From contig JAUTXW010000598.1 of the NCBI GenBank assembly GCA_030620095.1, forward strand, positions 1,885,001 to 1,949,000: 64,000 nucleotides of DNA, given 5' to 3'. Below the pieces are notes generated by a model. The model ran no database searches. It saw only the letters and a program-made list of their open reading frames with translations, and had not been told where the DNA came from. The stretch comes from Kuschelorhynchus macadamiae. Lineage: Eukaryota; Arthropoda; Insecta; Coleoptera; Curculionidae. Of the stretch, positions 51,460-63,334 are shown in pieces. The position numbers and the translations under genes were made by a program. The stretch's first letter is position 1, and each line of letters opens with the position of its first letter.

Positions 51460-52494
51460 GAATCAGAATGTGACATTTTAAAAATTTTTTACGTCACCTT
51501 GATTTTTTTATAGCCATTTTTAAAATCGCATCTAGGTGGCCATGACCGGACGCAAATTAATCTAAGGACCTGAAATGATAATAGAATAACACAATCGCTA
51601 AGTTTTAATGATTAGTCTGATAGTTAGGAACAAGATAGGAGTTGATAATATCAAATTTTTGTGTCTAACTATTTTTTTTTCAAAAGGAGACCCTTTTTTG
51701 ACAAGCACTTTTTGAAAAGAGGATTTTTCTGCGAATTTAACAGTACTAACTTTTTTGTAATTGGTTTAAAAATAGGCTCAAAAATTAAATATTAGTAAGA
51801 AAAATACTCGATAATCAAATATTTACTTTTATCAAGTGTGCCATGGATATCCATGCTGGATATTAAGTAGGATTTTTAATTAGGCGTGCAAATCTGTATC
51901 TTTGGCTAAAAAATACTTCAGAGTATTAAACAAAAATATAACTTCAACTAACTTCAATAACGCTGTAAAATGTAAAAGCACAATATTCGAGTTCCCTGTA
52001 GTTGTTCAAAGTGCATTCCTCCTTGTTCACCACACATTTCCGCTCATTCAACTGCTTCTTCCAACACGTTGTTCAGCATTTGAGGCGTAATACTTCCAAA
52101 TACACGTACAGGGTTTTCTCGTATATTTTTCCACCCACCTAGAGAGTTTATTTGAATAGATACAGAAATGTCGTAAATACAAAAGTTGTTGGGTTTTTTA
52201 TGAAGATTTAGAATATTATATCAGGTTGTCAGTTTTTTTAAATGGAACACCCTATATATTAAATTATATTCTTGAAGATCTTTTTTTTCTAATTTCAAAT
52301 ATATATACTTTTAATATATTCTGTCAGTTAGTTTTGGTTATATAAGCGTTTAAACATTAAAGAAATGGTAAGGTAATTTGCGCTAAAACATAGTGAGCCA
52401 TGGTCAAGACAATTGCAATGAACGACGCCTTTTTCACGTTTACCGGTCAGAAGTAATTATTTACGAGCATTTTTAATATCTAATACGTTGGGCG

Positions 52495-52716
52495 ATGGGT
52501 TATTCGAAAGAAGAGAAACTCGACATGATAGAATTATTTTATTTACATGGTAAAAATGCATCGATAACTTGTAACGAGTATCACAGACGGTTTCCAGATA
52601 GACCAACACCGACTCGTAGCATAATATTAAAAATCGTTAAACAATTGAATGAAAGAAAAACACTTAAGCGAAAAGTTAGAATAGTGGAAAGAAACAATAC
52701 CATAAAAAATCAATAA
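52495..52716 (+). pseudogene. second copy of the helix-turn-helix coding segment in the left arm
   Basis: This frame (MGYSKEEKLDMIELFYLHGK, then KQLNERKTLKRKVRIVERN) is the inverted copy of the transposase N-terminus at 53868. It stops soon after the arm ends and has no catalytic domain. Confidence 0.75.
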
Positions 52717-52916
52717 TACAAAGTAGGTAAATAATAATATTAGCTTAAAGAATTAAGTTTTGGTTTTCTATATAGCCTCCTTGGTTTATAATGCATTTCT
52801 GAATATTTCTTCTAAATTTTCTGTGTATGGATGCGTAGATAAAATGAGGTGATTGGGTGTTTAAATCGTCGATTGTTTGGACTATATTTTGCTCTAAAGC
52901 TTGGATGGTTCTTGGC

Positions 52917-53868
52917 TTATTGTAGCTTGTTTTTCAGATAACCCCACAAAAATATGTCCAATGGAGAGAGATCGGGACTGTTTGCTGGCCATCTTAATGG
53001 TCCATGTCTTCCAATCCAAAATGGATACCTGTCATTTAAAAAATTGGTGACCGGCTGGACATTATGAGGAGAGGCACCTTCTTGTTGCCATATCAAATTA
53101 AGATATGAATTAATCGGTAGTTGTTCTAAATGCCCCTCGATTTCGTTTTCTAATAACCCCTGATACCTTTGTCCGAATAAATTCCCATTTAAAAATATAG
53201 GTCCAATAACATGATTGTTAAGGAGGCCATACCAAACATGTAGGCATCTTCTTCCCTGAATTTTGACCGTCTGAAGAGCTCGCGGGTTTTCTTTTGAGCA
53301 AAAATGCTTATTTTTCCAGTTAAACATGCCTCCAGTGATAAATGTTGCCTCGTCAGTAAAAATTATGTTTGACAGATTTAGTTGGTTCATCATAACACGT
53401 CTTTCTATTTCTTGGCAGAAGTGTAATCGGTCTATTTTATTTTGATCGGTTAATTCTTGAGTAGGTAAAAACTTATATGGCTTATATTTATAATGTTTTA
53501 GAGCTGAGTGGATTTTATGCCATGATTTATTAAAAAAAGTGGCTGCATCGGGAATTGAGCGCTCAGGATTTTCTAAAACAAGAATAAATAAGATAAATAA
53601 ATTATTTTAATACAAAAGTTTCAAAATTACCTTCAAAATATAATAAAATATTTAAATCTTCTTCAGCGTTTCTTTCCACTATTCTAACTTTTCGCTTAAG
53701 TGTTTTTCTTTCATTCAATTGTTTAGCGATGTTTAATATTGTCCTACAAGTCGGTGTTGGTCTATCTGGAAACCGTCTATGATATTCGTTACGAGCTATC
53801 GATGCATTTTTACCATGTAAATAAAATAATTCTATCATGTCGAGTTTCTCTTCTTCCGAATAACCCAT
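52917..53868 (-). pseudogene. mariner-like transposase, spliced, catalytic Asp replaced
   Basis: Exon 1 (53868-53631) encodes the helix-turn-helix region. A 58-bp intron (53630-53573, GTAATTTTGA ... TTGTTTTAG) follows. Exon 2 continues with PERSIPDAATFFNKSWHKIH and the catalytic domain: IIFTDEATF, IWQQEGASPH and SPDLSPLDIFLWG. The second catalytic residue, Asp in its relatives (QQDG), is Glu here. A frame break near 52920 separates the last 50 residues. It is probably inactive. Confidence 0.75.
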
Positions 53869-54298
53869 CGTCGTCCAACGTATTAGATATTAAAAATGCT
53901 CGTAAATAGTTACTTCTGACCCCTTTAACGTCAAAAAGGCGTCGTTCATTGCAATTGTCTTGACCATGGCTCACTATGTTTTAGCGCAAATTACCTTACC
54001 ATTTCTTTGATGTTTAAATGCTTATATATCCAAAACTAATTGACAGAATATATTAAAAGTATATATATTTGAAATTAGAAAAAAAAATCTTCAAGAATAT
54101 GATTTAATATACAGGGTGTTTCATTGAAAAAAACTGACAACCTGTCAAAATTTGACATTCCCAATAATATTTTCGCACTTATGATATACTATTCTAAATC
54201 TTCTTAAAAAACCCAACAATTTTTGTATTTACGACATTTCCGTATCTATTCAAATAAACTCTCTAGGTGGGTGGAAAAATATACTGGAAAACGCTGTA

Positions 54299-57204
54299 CA
54301 GGGTGATCAGTTAAGGGTAGCGAGCGGCCATATCTCATAAGATATTGGTCGTATAGATTTGAGAAAAAAAAATCGAATAAAAGTCGCCAAGAGAAATTGC
54401 TGAAAATTATTTTCGAGTTTGTCAAACGTCCGCTAGAGGGCGTAACAACCAACACCAAGTAGAAAAATGGGGTTTTTATAGAATTTTGCCTAATAAAAGT
54501 ATATCCATGATATCATTTTCATATTTAGTGACCATTTCCCTACACTTTTTGTCTAAAATGTTTTGTTCTATATATCAAAATAAAGCGGTGGGGGAAGTTC
54601 AATTGTTTTTTCAAACAAACCAAGATGTCTCCCGTTTCTTTTGACCGATTTTAGCAAACTTAGGCTCATATGAAAGAGCATAATTTGCACTACAAAACGC
54701 TTATTTGGTTTTGAATTTTTGACTGCGTCGCTAGATGGCGTTAACTGAATTAGTAGCATATTATTTAGTTTTTTTTCAAAAAAAAAACAAATATAATGGT
54801 ATATTCATTTTTACATATTTTAAAAGGGGATAAATTTCTCTATAATTTAATGAAAATAATTTATCATCTACCTTTTTTTGAACCGTTGATATTGACCAAA
54901 ATATTATTTTATTTTATTAAAAAATGGCACGCCACTGCTTTTTGTCAAAATAAAAATCATTTTCGTAATCACTTATTAGGTGCTAACAAAAAGAACCTCT
55001 TGACTTTTTTTCGTTAGACGAACGGTTTTGGATTGAAAAAATAAGATGTTTAACAATGATAACTATAAGGTTCAAAATTATTTTTAAATATTACATCTCA
55101 CAATAATAAAATTATTACCTATTTTTTTATCATTAATAATCATTTAATTAGTGAGAGAATGCTTTAGTTCATAATTTATTATTAATAATTATTATTATTT
55201 CATAAATCAAACTTAACTAACATCGCATTTAAGCGAAGCAGGCCATGATCTACGTTAAGAAACAAAACACCAAATTGTCAATCACGTTGATATTCATTTT
55301 GATAGTTCCTGCTATTGACATCTAATTTAATGTTATGTAAAAAGTATTTTTACAATAAATCATGCCTTTTACGAATGAAGAAGCCTTTGATATGTTGAGA
55401 ATTTATTTTCAATGTTTTCAATGCTTCTAGGCAGTATGCACTGCGTTATCCCCTCCGAAGACACCATTCGAGAATGGTTTTTCATCGTTTAGCCTTACGT
55501 TTAAGGCAACATGGCCAAGTGCAACCAACTCCAACTTTGCGAAGAAATCGTAGAGTAAGAAGAGAAGATAACATTATAAATGTGTTGGCTTATATTCATG
55601 CAGACCCCCATTTAAGCATAAGAGAGATCTCCAGAGATTTAGGAATATCCTATGGCTCAGTGCAAAAAATATTAATGGATTTTAAAATGCATCCATATCA
55701 CATCGTGATTCATCAAGCCCTAAATGACACTAACTTTGAACGTAGGCTCGATTACTGCTACTGGCTTAGAGACTTCATTAGGGGAAACCATCATATTTTG
55801 TCACAAATATTGTGGACAGACGAAGCATCGTTTTGCAGTAATGGCAGTGTAAATCTTCATAACGTGCATTACTGGTCGGAGACTAATCCACACTGGTTAC
55901 GTGAAGATTATCAGCAGGGTCGATGGAGCGTCAACGTCTGGTGCGGTGTTATTAATGGTGCTATTATCGGTCCGCACATCTTTAATGGCAATCTAACCGG
56001 TGACATGTATTTGAACTTTTTATTTAACGATTTACCAGGACTCTTAGAAAATGTGCCTTTACAAGTAAGAAGAAACATGTGGTTTCAACAAGACGGCTGC
56101 CCGGCACATTATTCACGAAATGTGCAAGATTTTTTGAACAGGCATTTTCCTAACCGTTGGATTGGTAGAGGCAGTCTATTTTTCTGGCCACCACGGTCCC
56201 CCGATTTAAGCTGCCTTGATTTTTATATGTGGGGTCGAATAAAGGATTTGGTGTATAAAACTCAACCAACTACTCGAGGAGATATGATAGTCCGAATTCA
56301 AAACGCCATAAATATTATACCAAGAGCGGCAATTGAGACAGCTGTCAACTCCACCCAGAAGAGATTGGACCAGTGCATTCAAAATAATGGACAACATTTT
56401 GAACATTTACGACAAAACTATTAATTTATTTTTAACGTTTATTTTTAAAGTTCCATGTTCTTGTTTTTAGTGTTATTGCTCCTGCGGTTGTTGGACAGTT
56501 TTATTAAGATTTTTCATTGTTAAACATCTTATTTTTTCAATCCAAAACCGTTCGTCTAACGAAAAAAAGTCAAGAGGTTCTTTTTGTTAGCAACTAATAA
56601 GTGATAACGAAAATGATTTGTATTTTAACAAAAAGCAGTGGCGTGCCATTTTTTAATAAAATAATATTTTGGTCAATATCAACGGTTCAAAAAAAGGTAG
56701 ATGATAAATTATTTTCATTAAATTATAGAGAAATTTATTCCCTTTTAAAATATGTAAAAATGAATATACCATTAGATTTGTTTTTTTTTTGAAAAAAAAA
56801 ACTAAAAAATATGCTACTAATTCAGTTAACGCCATCTAGCGACGCCAGCAAAAGTAAAAAATTCAAAACCAAATAAGCGTTTTGTAGTGCAAATTATGCT
56901 CTTTCATATGAGCCTAAGCTTGCTAAAATCGGTCAAAAGAAACAGGAGACATCTTGGTTTGTTTGAAAGAACAATTGAACTTCCCCCACCGCTTTATTTT
57001 GATATATAGAACAAAACATTTTAGACAAAAAGTGTAGGGAAATGGTCACTAAATATGAAAATGATATCATCGATATATTTTCATCAGGCAAAATTCTATA
57101 AAAACCCCATTTTTCTACTTGGTGTTGGTTGTTACGCCCTCTAGCGGACGTTTGACAATATCTTATGAGATATGGCCGCTCGCTACCCTTAACTGATCAC
57201 CCTG
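54299..57204. mobile_element. DD41D mariner-like element with long inverted repeats, near-intact
   Basis: The ends are CAGGGTGATCAGTTAAGGGT at 54299 and its complement at 57204, flanked by TA (54297-54298 and 57205-57206). The arms run about 750 bp on the left (to about 55045) and match 56520-57204 on the right, where about 80 bp near the end are deleted. One long plus-strand transposase lies between. The derivative at 4183-5156 comes from the same family. Confidence 0.85.
55474..56424 (+). CDS. DD41D mariner-like transposase
   Basis: 316 aa. A helix-turn-helix region (LSIREISRDLGISYGSVQKI, about residues 50-70) precedes the catalytic domain. The first Asp is in ILWTDEASFCS (about 118), the second in WFQQDGCPAHYS (about 208) and the third in RSPDLSCLDFYMWG, with 41 residues between the last two. 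All three acids are present, so the catalytic core may work. Upstream, an ATG at 55362 opens the expected N-terminus (MPFTNEEAFDMLRIYF), but the frames do not join; the shift is near 55400-55425. Of all transposases here this is the closest to intact apart from the pogo-like one. Confidence 0.85.
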   Translation: MVFHRLALRLRQHGQVQPTPTLRRNRRVRREDNIINVLAYIHADPHLSIREISRDLGISYGSVQKILMDFKMHPYHIVIHQALNDTNFERRLDYCYWLRDFIRGNHHILSQILWTDEASFCSNGSVNLHNVHYWSETNPHWLREDYQQGRWSVNVWCGVINGAIIGPHIFNGNLTGDMYLNFLFNDLPGLLENVPLQVRRNMWFQQDGCPAHYSRNVQDFLNRHFPNRWIGRGSLFFWPPRSPDLSCLDFYMWGRIKDLVYKTQPTTRGDMIVRIQNAINIIPRAAIETAVNSTQKRLDQCIQNNGQHFEHLRQNY

Positions 57205-57984
57205 TACAATCCCTTCTTCTGAGATTTCAAGAGTGGCTGGGGCTGTTACATAGACTCTTTCTTTAACATATCCCCAAATAAAGAAATCGAGAACAGTGAG
57301 ATCCGGTGAACGGGCGGGACATTGGTTGCATAACTTTATGATTAAAATGTTCAATTAAATAATTACGAACTTCTCTGGTATTGTGAGGCGGTGCTCTATC
57401 TTGCTGGAAGTAAATTCGGCGTAAAACTTCTAAAGGTAGATTATTAGAATATTAATTATACCTAACCCCTGTTAATTGGGCTTGAAACAAAATTGACCCA
57501 ATTATTCTGTTACCAACGACACCAGCCCAGATATTGACACCAAACCTTTCTTGAAAATTTCCTACTCTCATTTTTATGTTCATTTTGTTGAGCCCAGTAA
57601 TGAGTGTTTTGCTTGTTAAACATACCATTAATAGTAAATCTGGATTCGTCAGAAAATAAGATAAAGTTGATAAAATTTGGGTCAATTTTGGAGCAACCTA
57701 GTCACAAAACAATACCTGTCTATCGCCATCGTCAGGATACAAATGTTGGTGTAACTGGTACTTAAAAGCTCGATATCCGTTTTTCTTTAGTATTTTTCTA
57801 GCTGATTCATGACTTCATTTATAATAAATCTGCCTTCTGCCACTCGATTTCCTTCTTGATGCCTAAAACGATTCTCGAGATATGGAAAATACTGATGGAC
57901 TACAACTCAGCAGCATTCCTTGAATTTTTATGATATTCTCCAAATATTAATAACGTATCGACTTTTCCAATTTGAGTATACATT
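57163..57984 (-). pseudogene. transposase relic of the outer mariner-like element
   Basis: Reading leftwards: MYTQIGKVDTLLIFGEYHKN (about 57984), GYRAFKYQLHQHLYPDDGD (about 57780), a decayed first-acid region, RFGVNIWAGVVGNRIIGSIL (about 57540-57480) and CPARSPDLTVLDFFIWGYVK (about 57330-57270). Stops and frame changes are frequent. The last part runs into the right end of the element 54299-57204. Confidence 0.65.
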
Positions 57985-59216
57985 ATTTTCACGTTTGAAA
58001 ACAAAATAATACTGAAAGAAATCAATCAAATCAAGAAAAATAAGGAAATCTTATGTCTACTCAGAAAGAAGAGGTAAGTGTCACTGTCAAAACAAAAAAT
58101 CCTACTTAATATCTAGCATGGCTATCCATAGCACACTTGATAAAAGTAAATAATTGATTATCGAGTATTTTTCTTATTGATATTTAATTTTTGAGCTTAT
58201 TTTTAAACCAATCGCCAAAAAATTAGTACTGCTAGATTCGCAAAAAAATTCTCTTTTCAAAACGTGCTTGTCTAAAAAGGGTAGCCATTTGAAAAAAAAT
58301 AGTTGGACAAAAAAATTTGATTTTATCAACTTCTCTTGATTCTAGCTATCAGACTAATCACTAAAACTTAACGATTCTGTTATTCTGTCATCATTTCAGG
58401 TCCTTAGGTTAATTTGCGTCCGGTCATGGCCACCTAATGCAATTTTAAAAATGGCTATAAAAAATCAAGTAGGCGAAAAAAATTTTTAAAAAGTCACATT
58501 CTGATTCAGAATTGTCTCAGGAATCCAAAAATGTAAAAATATACAGAGTGTTCTATTTAAAAAACCGAAACTGGAGTCATTTCCGGTGAAACTCTCCTTT
58601 TTATGTACCATGTATCTGAGCTAATTTTTTGTGAAACTCGTGAAGCTGTAAACAAAATTTTCATAGCCTTCTTCGTTTATGAGATACAGGGCGAAATAGA
58701 AAATTTTGCATTTTGGGACCCCCCTCGTATCTCGGTTATCCTTTCACTTAACTAGTGGCGTAGTCATATTTTTCATTTGAGTTGTTATTTTTTAGATATG
58801 ACCCAAAGTTGTGTTTTTTTAAATGGGACACCCTGTATATTTGTCCAGAAATTGATGTGTCCTTTTAAAATCTTCTCAAAAATATATAATAGTATGTGTC
58901 TATTTTAATAAACAACAACAAAAATCCTAATTTTTATAATTATCATCCCAAATTTTGCAGTAGGCCATGCAAAACAATGCTGCCTTTTATTTAAAGTCGT
59001 TAACAATATCTACATCCTAACAGTAAATCAAAATAAATATGTAATTAAATCTATTTATCAAAATATGTATTGATAATTTCGCACCAAAAAAGTACCACCT
59101 ACCTAGCTTATGTAACACAAGAACAAAACAGTAATAAATTATCATGGAACAAGCCTTTCAGCAAAAATCAACTGTCGTATAAGAACTACAATAACCAAGG
59201 AAATCAAAAGAACTGT

Positions 59217-60273
59217 TCAAACTGATTTCCATTTTGTTCTATGCATGCTTCGCACAATTCGTATTCGTTTTAGGGAATTAAGCAAAATAACGGGATGATT
59301 TTGTAAATAGCGAAAATTTTCTCTTATTGCATTTCCTAAATCTTGGACATTATCATAGTGGTCTTTGTAAATTCTATTTTCCAGATATCCCCATAGAAAG
59401 AAGTCTAAAATCGACAAATCTGGGGACCTAGGGGGCCATCTTATAGGTCCATTTGTTCCGATCCATTGATTGGTAAAATTATTGTCCAGAAATAATTTCG
59501 TCATTCCAGAATTGTGTGCAGGAGCACCGTCCTGTTGAAAATAAATTTCGTTAATTTGCGCTAGAGGAACATCGTCAAGTAATTCAGGTATAGCTGCCTC
59601 TAAAATTTCTATATAGCGATTGGCTGTTAGATTTCCCTCAAATATATAAAATTTTGTATGTGTTCCTAATATGAAGCAGGACACATTTAGACCAAACCTG
59701 CCCTGCTGTCTTCTGAAAAATATTTGGTGTTGATTTTCCTGGGACCAGAATCTACTATTGTGCCTATTGAGTATACCAGAATTACTGAAATGTACTTCGT
59801 CTGACCATATAACCTTCCTTTCAAAATCTCTAACCATATCGCATCTTTCTCGAAACCAATTGCAGAAGACTACCCGACGCTCTGCATCCCCTGGTTGTGA
59901 GTGCTGCACGAGCCTAAATTTGTATGGATGGTATTTGTGCTTTTTTAGTGAACTCTAGTTTTTGGAATCCCTATGCTCTTTTCACTGGCCCTACAAGAGT
60001 TTGTAGGGTAAGCTTCTGCATTAGCCAAAACCGTAATTTCCTCAGCCTCCCGATTTTCTTTGTTATATGTTTTCGTACGAGGTTTGATAAATGATTAAGT
60101 AAATTCTTTTGTATCCGATAAAAAGTGGATATATTAGGTTGCCTCCTTTCTGGATATCTAAATAAAAATTAAGCAATACATCTCAGAAGCCGCTTCAACA
60201 GTTTCATTACTTAATATAAAACAAGCTAACATATCGTACTTTTCATAATGTTCGAAAGTTTGGTTTTCTTCCA
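59217..60273 (-). pseudogene. DD41D mariner-like transposase, frameshifted near the N-terminus
   Basis: An ATG at 60273 opens MEENQTFEHYEKYDMLACFI, and pieces such as KENREAEEITVLANAEAYPT follow in changing frames to about 59940. From 59909 on, 230 residues are open: VIWSDEVHFSN, IYFQQDGAPAH and RSPDLSILDFFLWGY carry the three catalytic acids with 41 residues between the last two. The catalytic half is intact; the DNA-binding half is broken. Confidence 0.75.
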
Positions 60274-60999
60274 TAACAATACAAATATATTTTTACACAC
60301 TAAATAAATACAAAAAACTAGCGCTATATTTTATATACGCGTACAAAATTGGGAAATGTCATTTGCTTCCAAGAAAACAAAAGAAAACGGCATCGTTTTG
60401 CATGGCCTACTGCAAAATTTGGGATGATAATTATAATAATTAGGATTTATGTTGTTGTTTATTAAAACAGACCCATACTATTATATATTTTTGAGAAGCT
60501 TTTAAAAGGACAAATCAATTTCTGGACAAATATACAGGATGTCCCATTTAAAAAAACACAACTTTGGGTCGTATCTAAAAAATAACAACTCAAATAAAAA
60601 AATATGACTACGCCACTGGAACCAGCGTAAAAAACTGCATAAGCAGCAATTTTTCCCTTTGCGTTAAGTTAAAGGATAACCGACATAGGGGAGACTGGGG
60701 CACGTTCGGCCGTGGGGCACAATCAGCCGTCAGTTTTGTTCTTAAAAGTTGGCAATAAACCCCCGCCAAATAGCATATTCGTTTCATGTATTTAGTGGCG
60801 GCTTAAGACATTTTTATTTAGAAAACGGAGAATTTGGCAGAAAAAGGTAAGTTTCACTAATACTCTTATATATGGCATGTTACCTGTTTATATTAATTCC
60901 AGTTTTTCCAAAATCGGGTTATGTTAGCTTTGGTATATGTAGTTTAATTATTTACATTAACATAACCTATAATTCATTTCATTTTAAAGCCAAATATTT

Positions 61000-61115
61000 T
61001 TTTATTTAAAAAACCGGTTGGGGCACTTTAAGCACTGCTGGTGGGGCACTTTCGGCAGTGGCCGAAAGTGCCCCACACGGCTGTGGCCGAAAGTGCTCCA
61101 CATATTAATAAGTGC
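61000..61115. repeat. subterminal GTGGGGCAC/CCGAAAGTGC cluster
   Basis: Motifs such as GGTGGGGCACTTTCGGC and its complement GCCGAAAGTGCCCCAC lie side by side, forming a palindrome at about 61044-61075; another copy follows. Similar palindromes occur near the right end (about 63576-63630, GGCTGATTGTGCCCCTATAG and complement). Such subterminal repeats are usual transposase-binding sites. Confidence 0.65.
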
Positions 61116-61157
61116 GTATTAAGCAGTTATTCTATAAATTGTTAAATTATTTTATAG

Positions 61158-63334
61158 ATGGTTCGCAATTATAAGCCCAAAACAAATAGGGCTAATATAA
61201 ATGAAGCTACAATGCGGCAGGCCTTGAGAGAAGTTTTATCAAAAAACATGAACCAAAGAGAAGCTGGTCGAGTTTTTGGTATTAAAAGGCAAACTTTGCA
61301 GTCCCGAATAAAACAGATACTAAAAACTATGACCGTCGAAGAGTATTTGCAAAGAAATGATGATGATGGCTATGAAAGTGAATCGGAATTGCAACAGAAG
61401 GGTAAACAAAAATAGTTATTTGTTCTTTGTTTGTTCTCTAAGGACTTAATTGACAAAATGTAACAGTAACGTATTTTCTTGTTCTAGGCAAATATGCTAC
61501 TAGAAAAGTATTTTCGACAGAGCAAGAAGAAAAGCTCGTAAACTATTTGAAGCAATGCTCAAATATGAATTATGGCTTGACTTATGAGCAAGTAAGGGTC
61601 ATGGTATATGATTACGCAAAAATTTTGCCAAGTTGCAAATACCCAGAAATCTGGAATACTCATAAGAAAGCAGGAGTTGACTGGCTATATGGTTTCATGA
61701 AGCGAAATCGCACTTTGTCGTTAAGAAAACCAGAGAACACAAGTTTGGCAAGAGGACTAGGTTTTAATAGCACAAGAGTTAATGAATTTTTTAATAACTA
61801 CAAGAGCGTGTTGGAAAAATACCAATTTACAGCTGAACGAATTTTTAACCTAGATGAGACCGGTGTGACTACCGTATTGAACCCACCAAAGGTCATAGCT
61901 ACAAAAGGGAAAAAACAAATTGGTCTTATTGCTTCGGCCGAGAGAGGAGAGTTGGTTACTTTGGTAGGAATAATCAACGCAACAGGAACTGCACTTCCTC
62001 CTGTATACATTTTCTCGAGGGTGAGAAATATAGAAGAGTATCTGGAAGGTAGTCCTGCATCAAGTGCCGCTTTTGGAAATAAATCAGGATGGATGACCGG
62101 GGAATTGTTTGTTAAGACACTAGAACACATTGTAAAACATACAAAATGTAATAGGGAAAATAAAATACTCCTTCTTATGGATAACCACGAGTCCCATACA
62201 ACTTTGAATGCCATACTTTATGCAAGGGAAAATGGAGTGGTTCTTCTTTCTTTTCCACCACATACCTCCCATAAACTCCAACCACTTGATATTGGAGTTT
62301 TTGGACCCTTTAAAAGCAAATGTGCAATTTCCTTAAATGAATGGTTGTCAAGTAATCCTGGAAAAACAGTCACAGTTAAACATATACCAAGACTCACTAA
62401 AATCCCATTTTTAGAAGCATTTACACCACGTAACATAACCAGTTCTTTTGAAAAACCAGGAATATGGCCAGTTAACTCCTTAGCTTTTACGGACCAAGAT
62501 TTTGAAGCCACTTTAGTATTTAATGACAACGAACCTACAGGAAATCCCTTAGCTGAAAAAGAGAAGGAAGAAACTGAAAATGACCCTATTGAACCAGAAG
62601 ACTTTAGAAACCAACCATCTACCTCCAAAGAAGCCGTGATATTGCCTGTTCTTGATGAAGTCGAAAGTGACAGTTCTGCAAAAACTAAAGCGCAAATCGA
62701 AACTTTAACTCCTGAGTCTGTTCGACCTCTCCCAAAAGTGATAAAACCCAAAACTAAGCCAAAAAAACCTAAAGCTAATCAGGGAAAGTCAAGAATTTAC
62801 ACTGAAACTCCTGAAAAAAAGAGAATAGAAGAAATAGAAGAAAACAAGAAAACAAAGCAAAAGAATAAGATTGAAAAAGGAAAAGGAAAATTGAAGAGAC
62901 CCTACACAGATAATGAATCAGTCAAAAATAAAAAAATAAAACAGGTCAAAAAGAAGGTATTTTCAAGCTCTAGTAGCGAATCATCGGGATCTGATTATGA
63001 CTATGATAGTGAGACAGATGAAAACCTAAGTTTGGAATCACTACAAGAAGAAGACAAAATAGAATTAAATAACTATATTTTAGTGAAATTTTCAGTGAAA
63101 AACACCACAATATATTATATTGGTTGTGTGCAAGATATTATTTCAGATAATGCGTATCAAGTGAAGTATCTTAGGCGCAGAGCAAACACCAATAAATTTC
63201 ATTTTCCCCAAGTAGATGATATAGAAATGTGTACACGAAATGATGTATATGCCATATTATCAAGTCCTAATAAGTCCAGAAGAGATTCAAGTTTAACTTT
63301 TTACTATAATTTTGATAATATTATTGTAAAATAG
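61158..63334 (+). CDS. pogo-like transposase with pipsqueak HTH, two exons
   Basis: Exon 1 (61158-61401) encodes a pipsqueak-type helix-turn-helix (MRQALREVLSKNMNQREAGR, FGIKRQTLQSRIKQ). An 86-bp intron (GTAAAC ... TTCTAG) joins in frame to exon 2 (61488-63334), giving 696 aa. Exon 2 has a CENP-B-type DNA-binding part (GVDWLYGFMKRNRTLSLRKP) and the DDE_1 domain: IFNLDETGV, LLLMDNHESH and SHKLQPLDIGVFGPFK, a DD35D triad. A long Glu/Lys/Ser-rich tail follows. All key residues and the frame are intact, so the gene may be active. It belongs to the group often seen in insects as tigger/jerky-like. Confidence 0.88.

Larger units (their letters stand above)
52109..54296. mobile_element. DD41D mariner-like element whose inverted repeats reach into the coding region
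   Basis: The left end CAGGGTTTTCTCGTATATTT after TA (52107-52108) pairs with the right end ...ATACTGGAAAACGCTG before TA (54297-54298). The arms match for about 600 bp (52109-52715 against 53630-54296). Both arms include the helix-turn-helix coding segment of the transposase. Confidence 0.8.
51460..58525. mobile_element. mariner-like element (outer), interrupted by two insertions
   Basis: Bases 51463-51875 and 58098-58520 are inverted copies (for example AATCAGAATGTGAC... on the left and its complement on the right), so they are the arms of one element. Its own transposase relic lies at 57163-57984. The elements 52109-54296 and 54299-57204 sit between the arms and must have inserted later. 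The exact outer ends are unclear. Confidence 0.65.

Noticed and set aside
61798..62751. Two long minus-strand frames
   Set aside because: Antisense of the pogo-like transposase exon.
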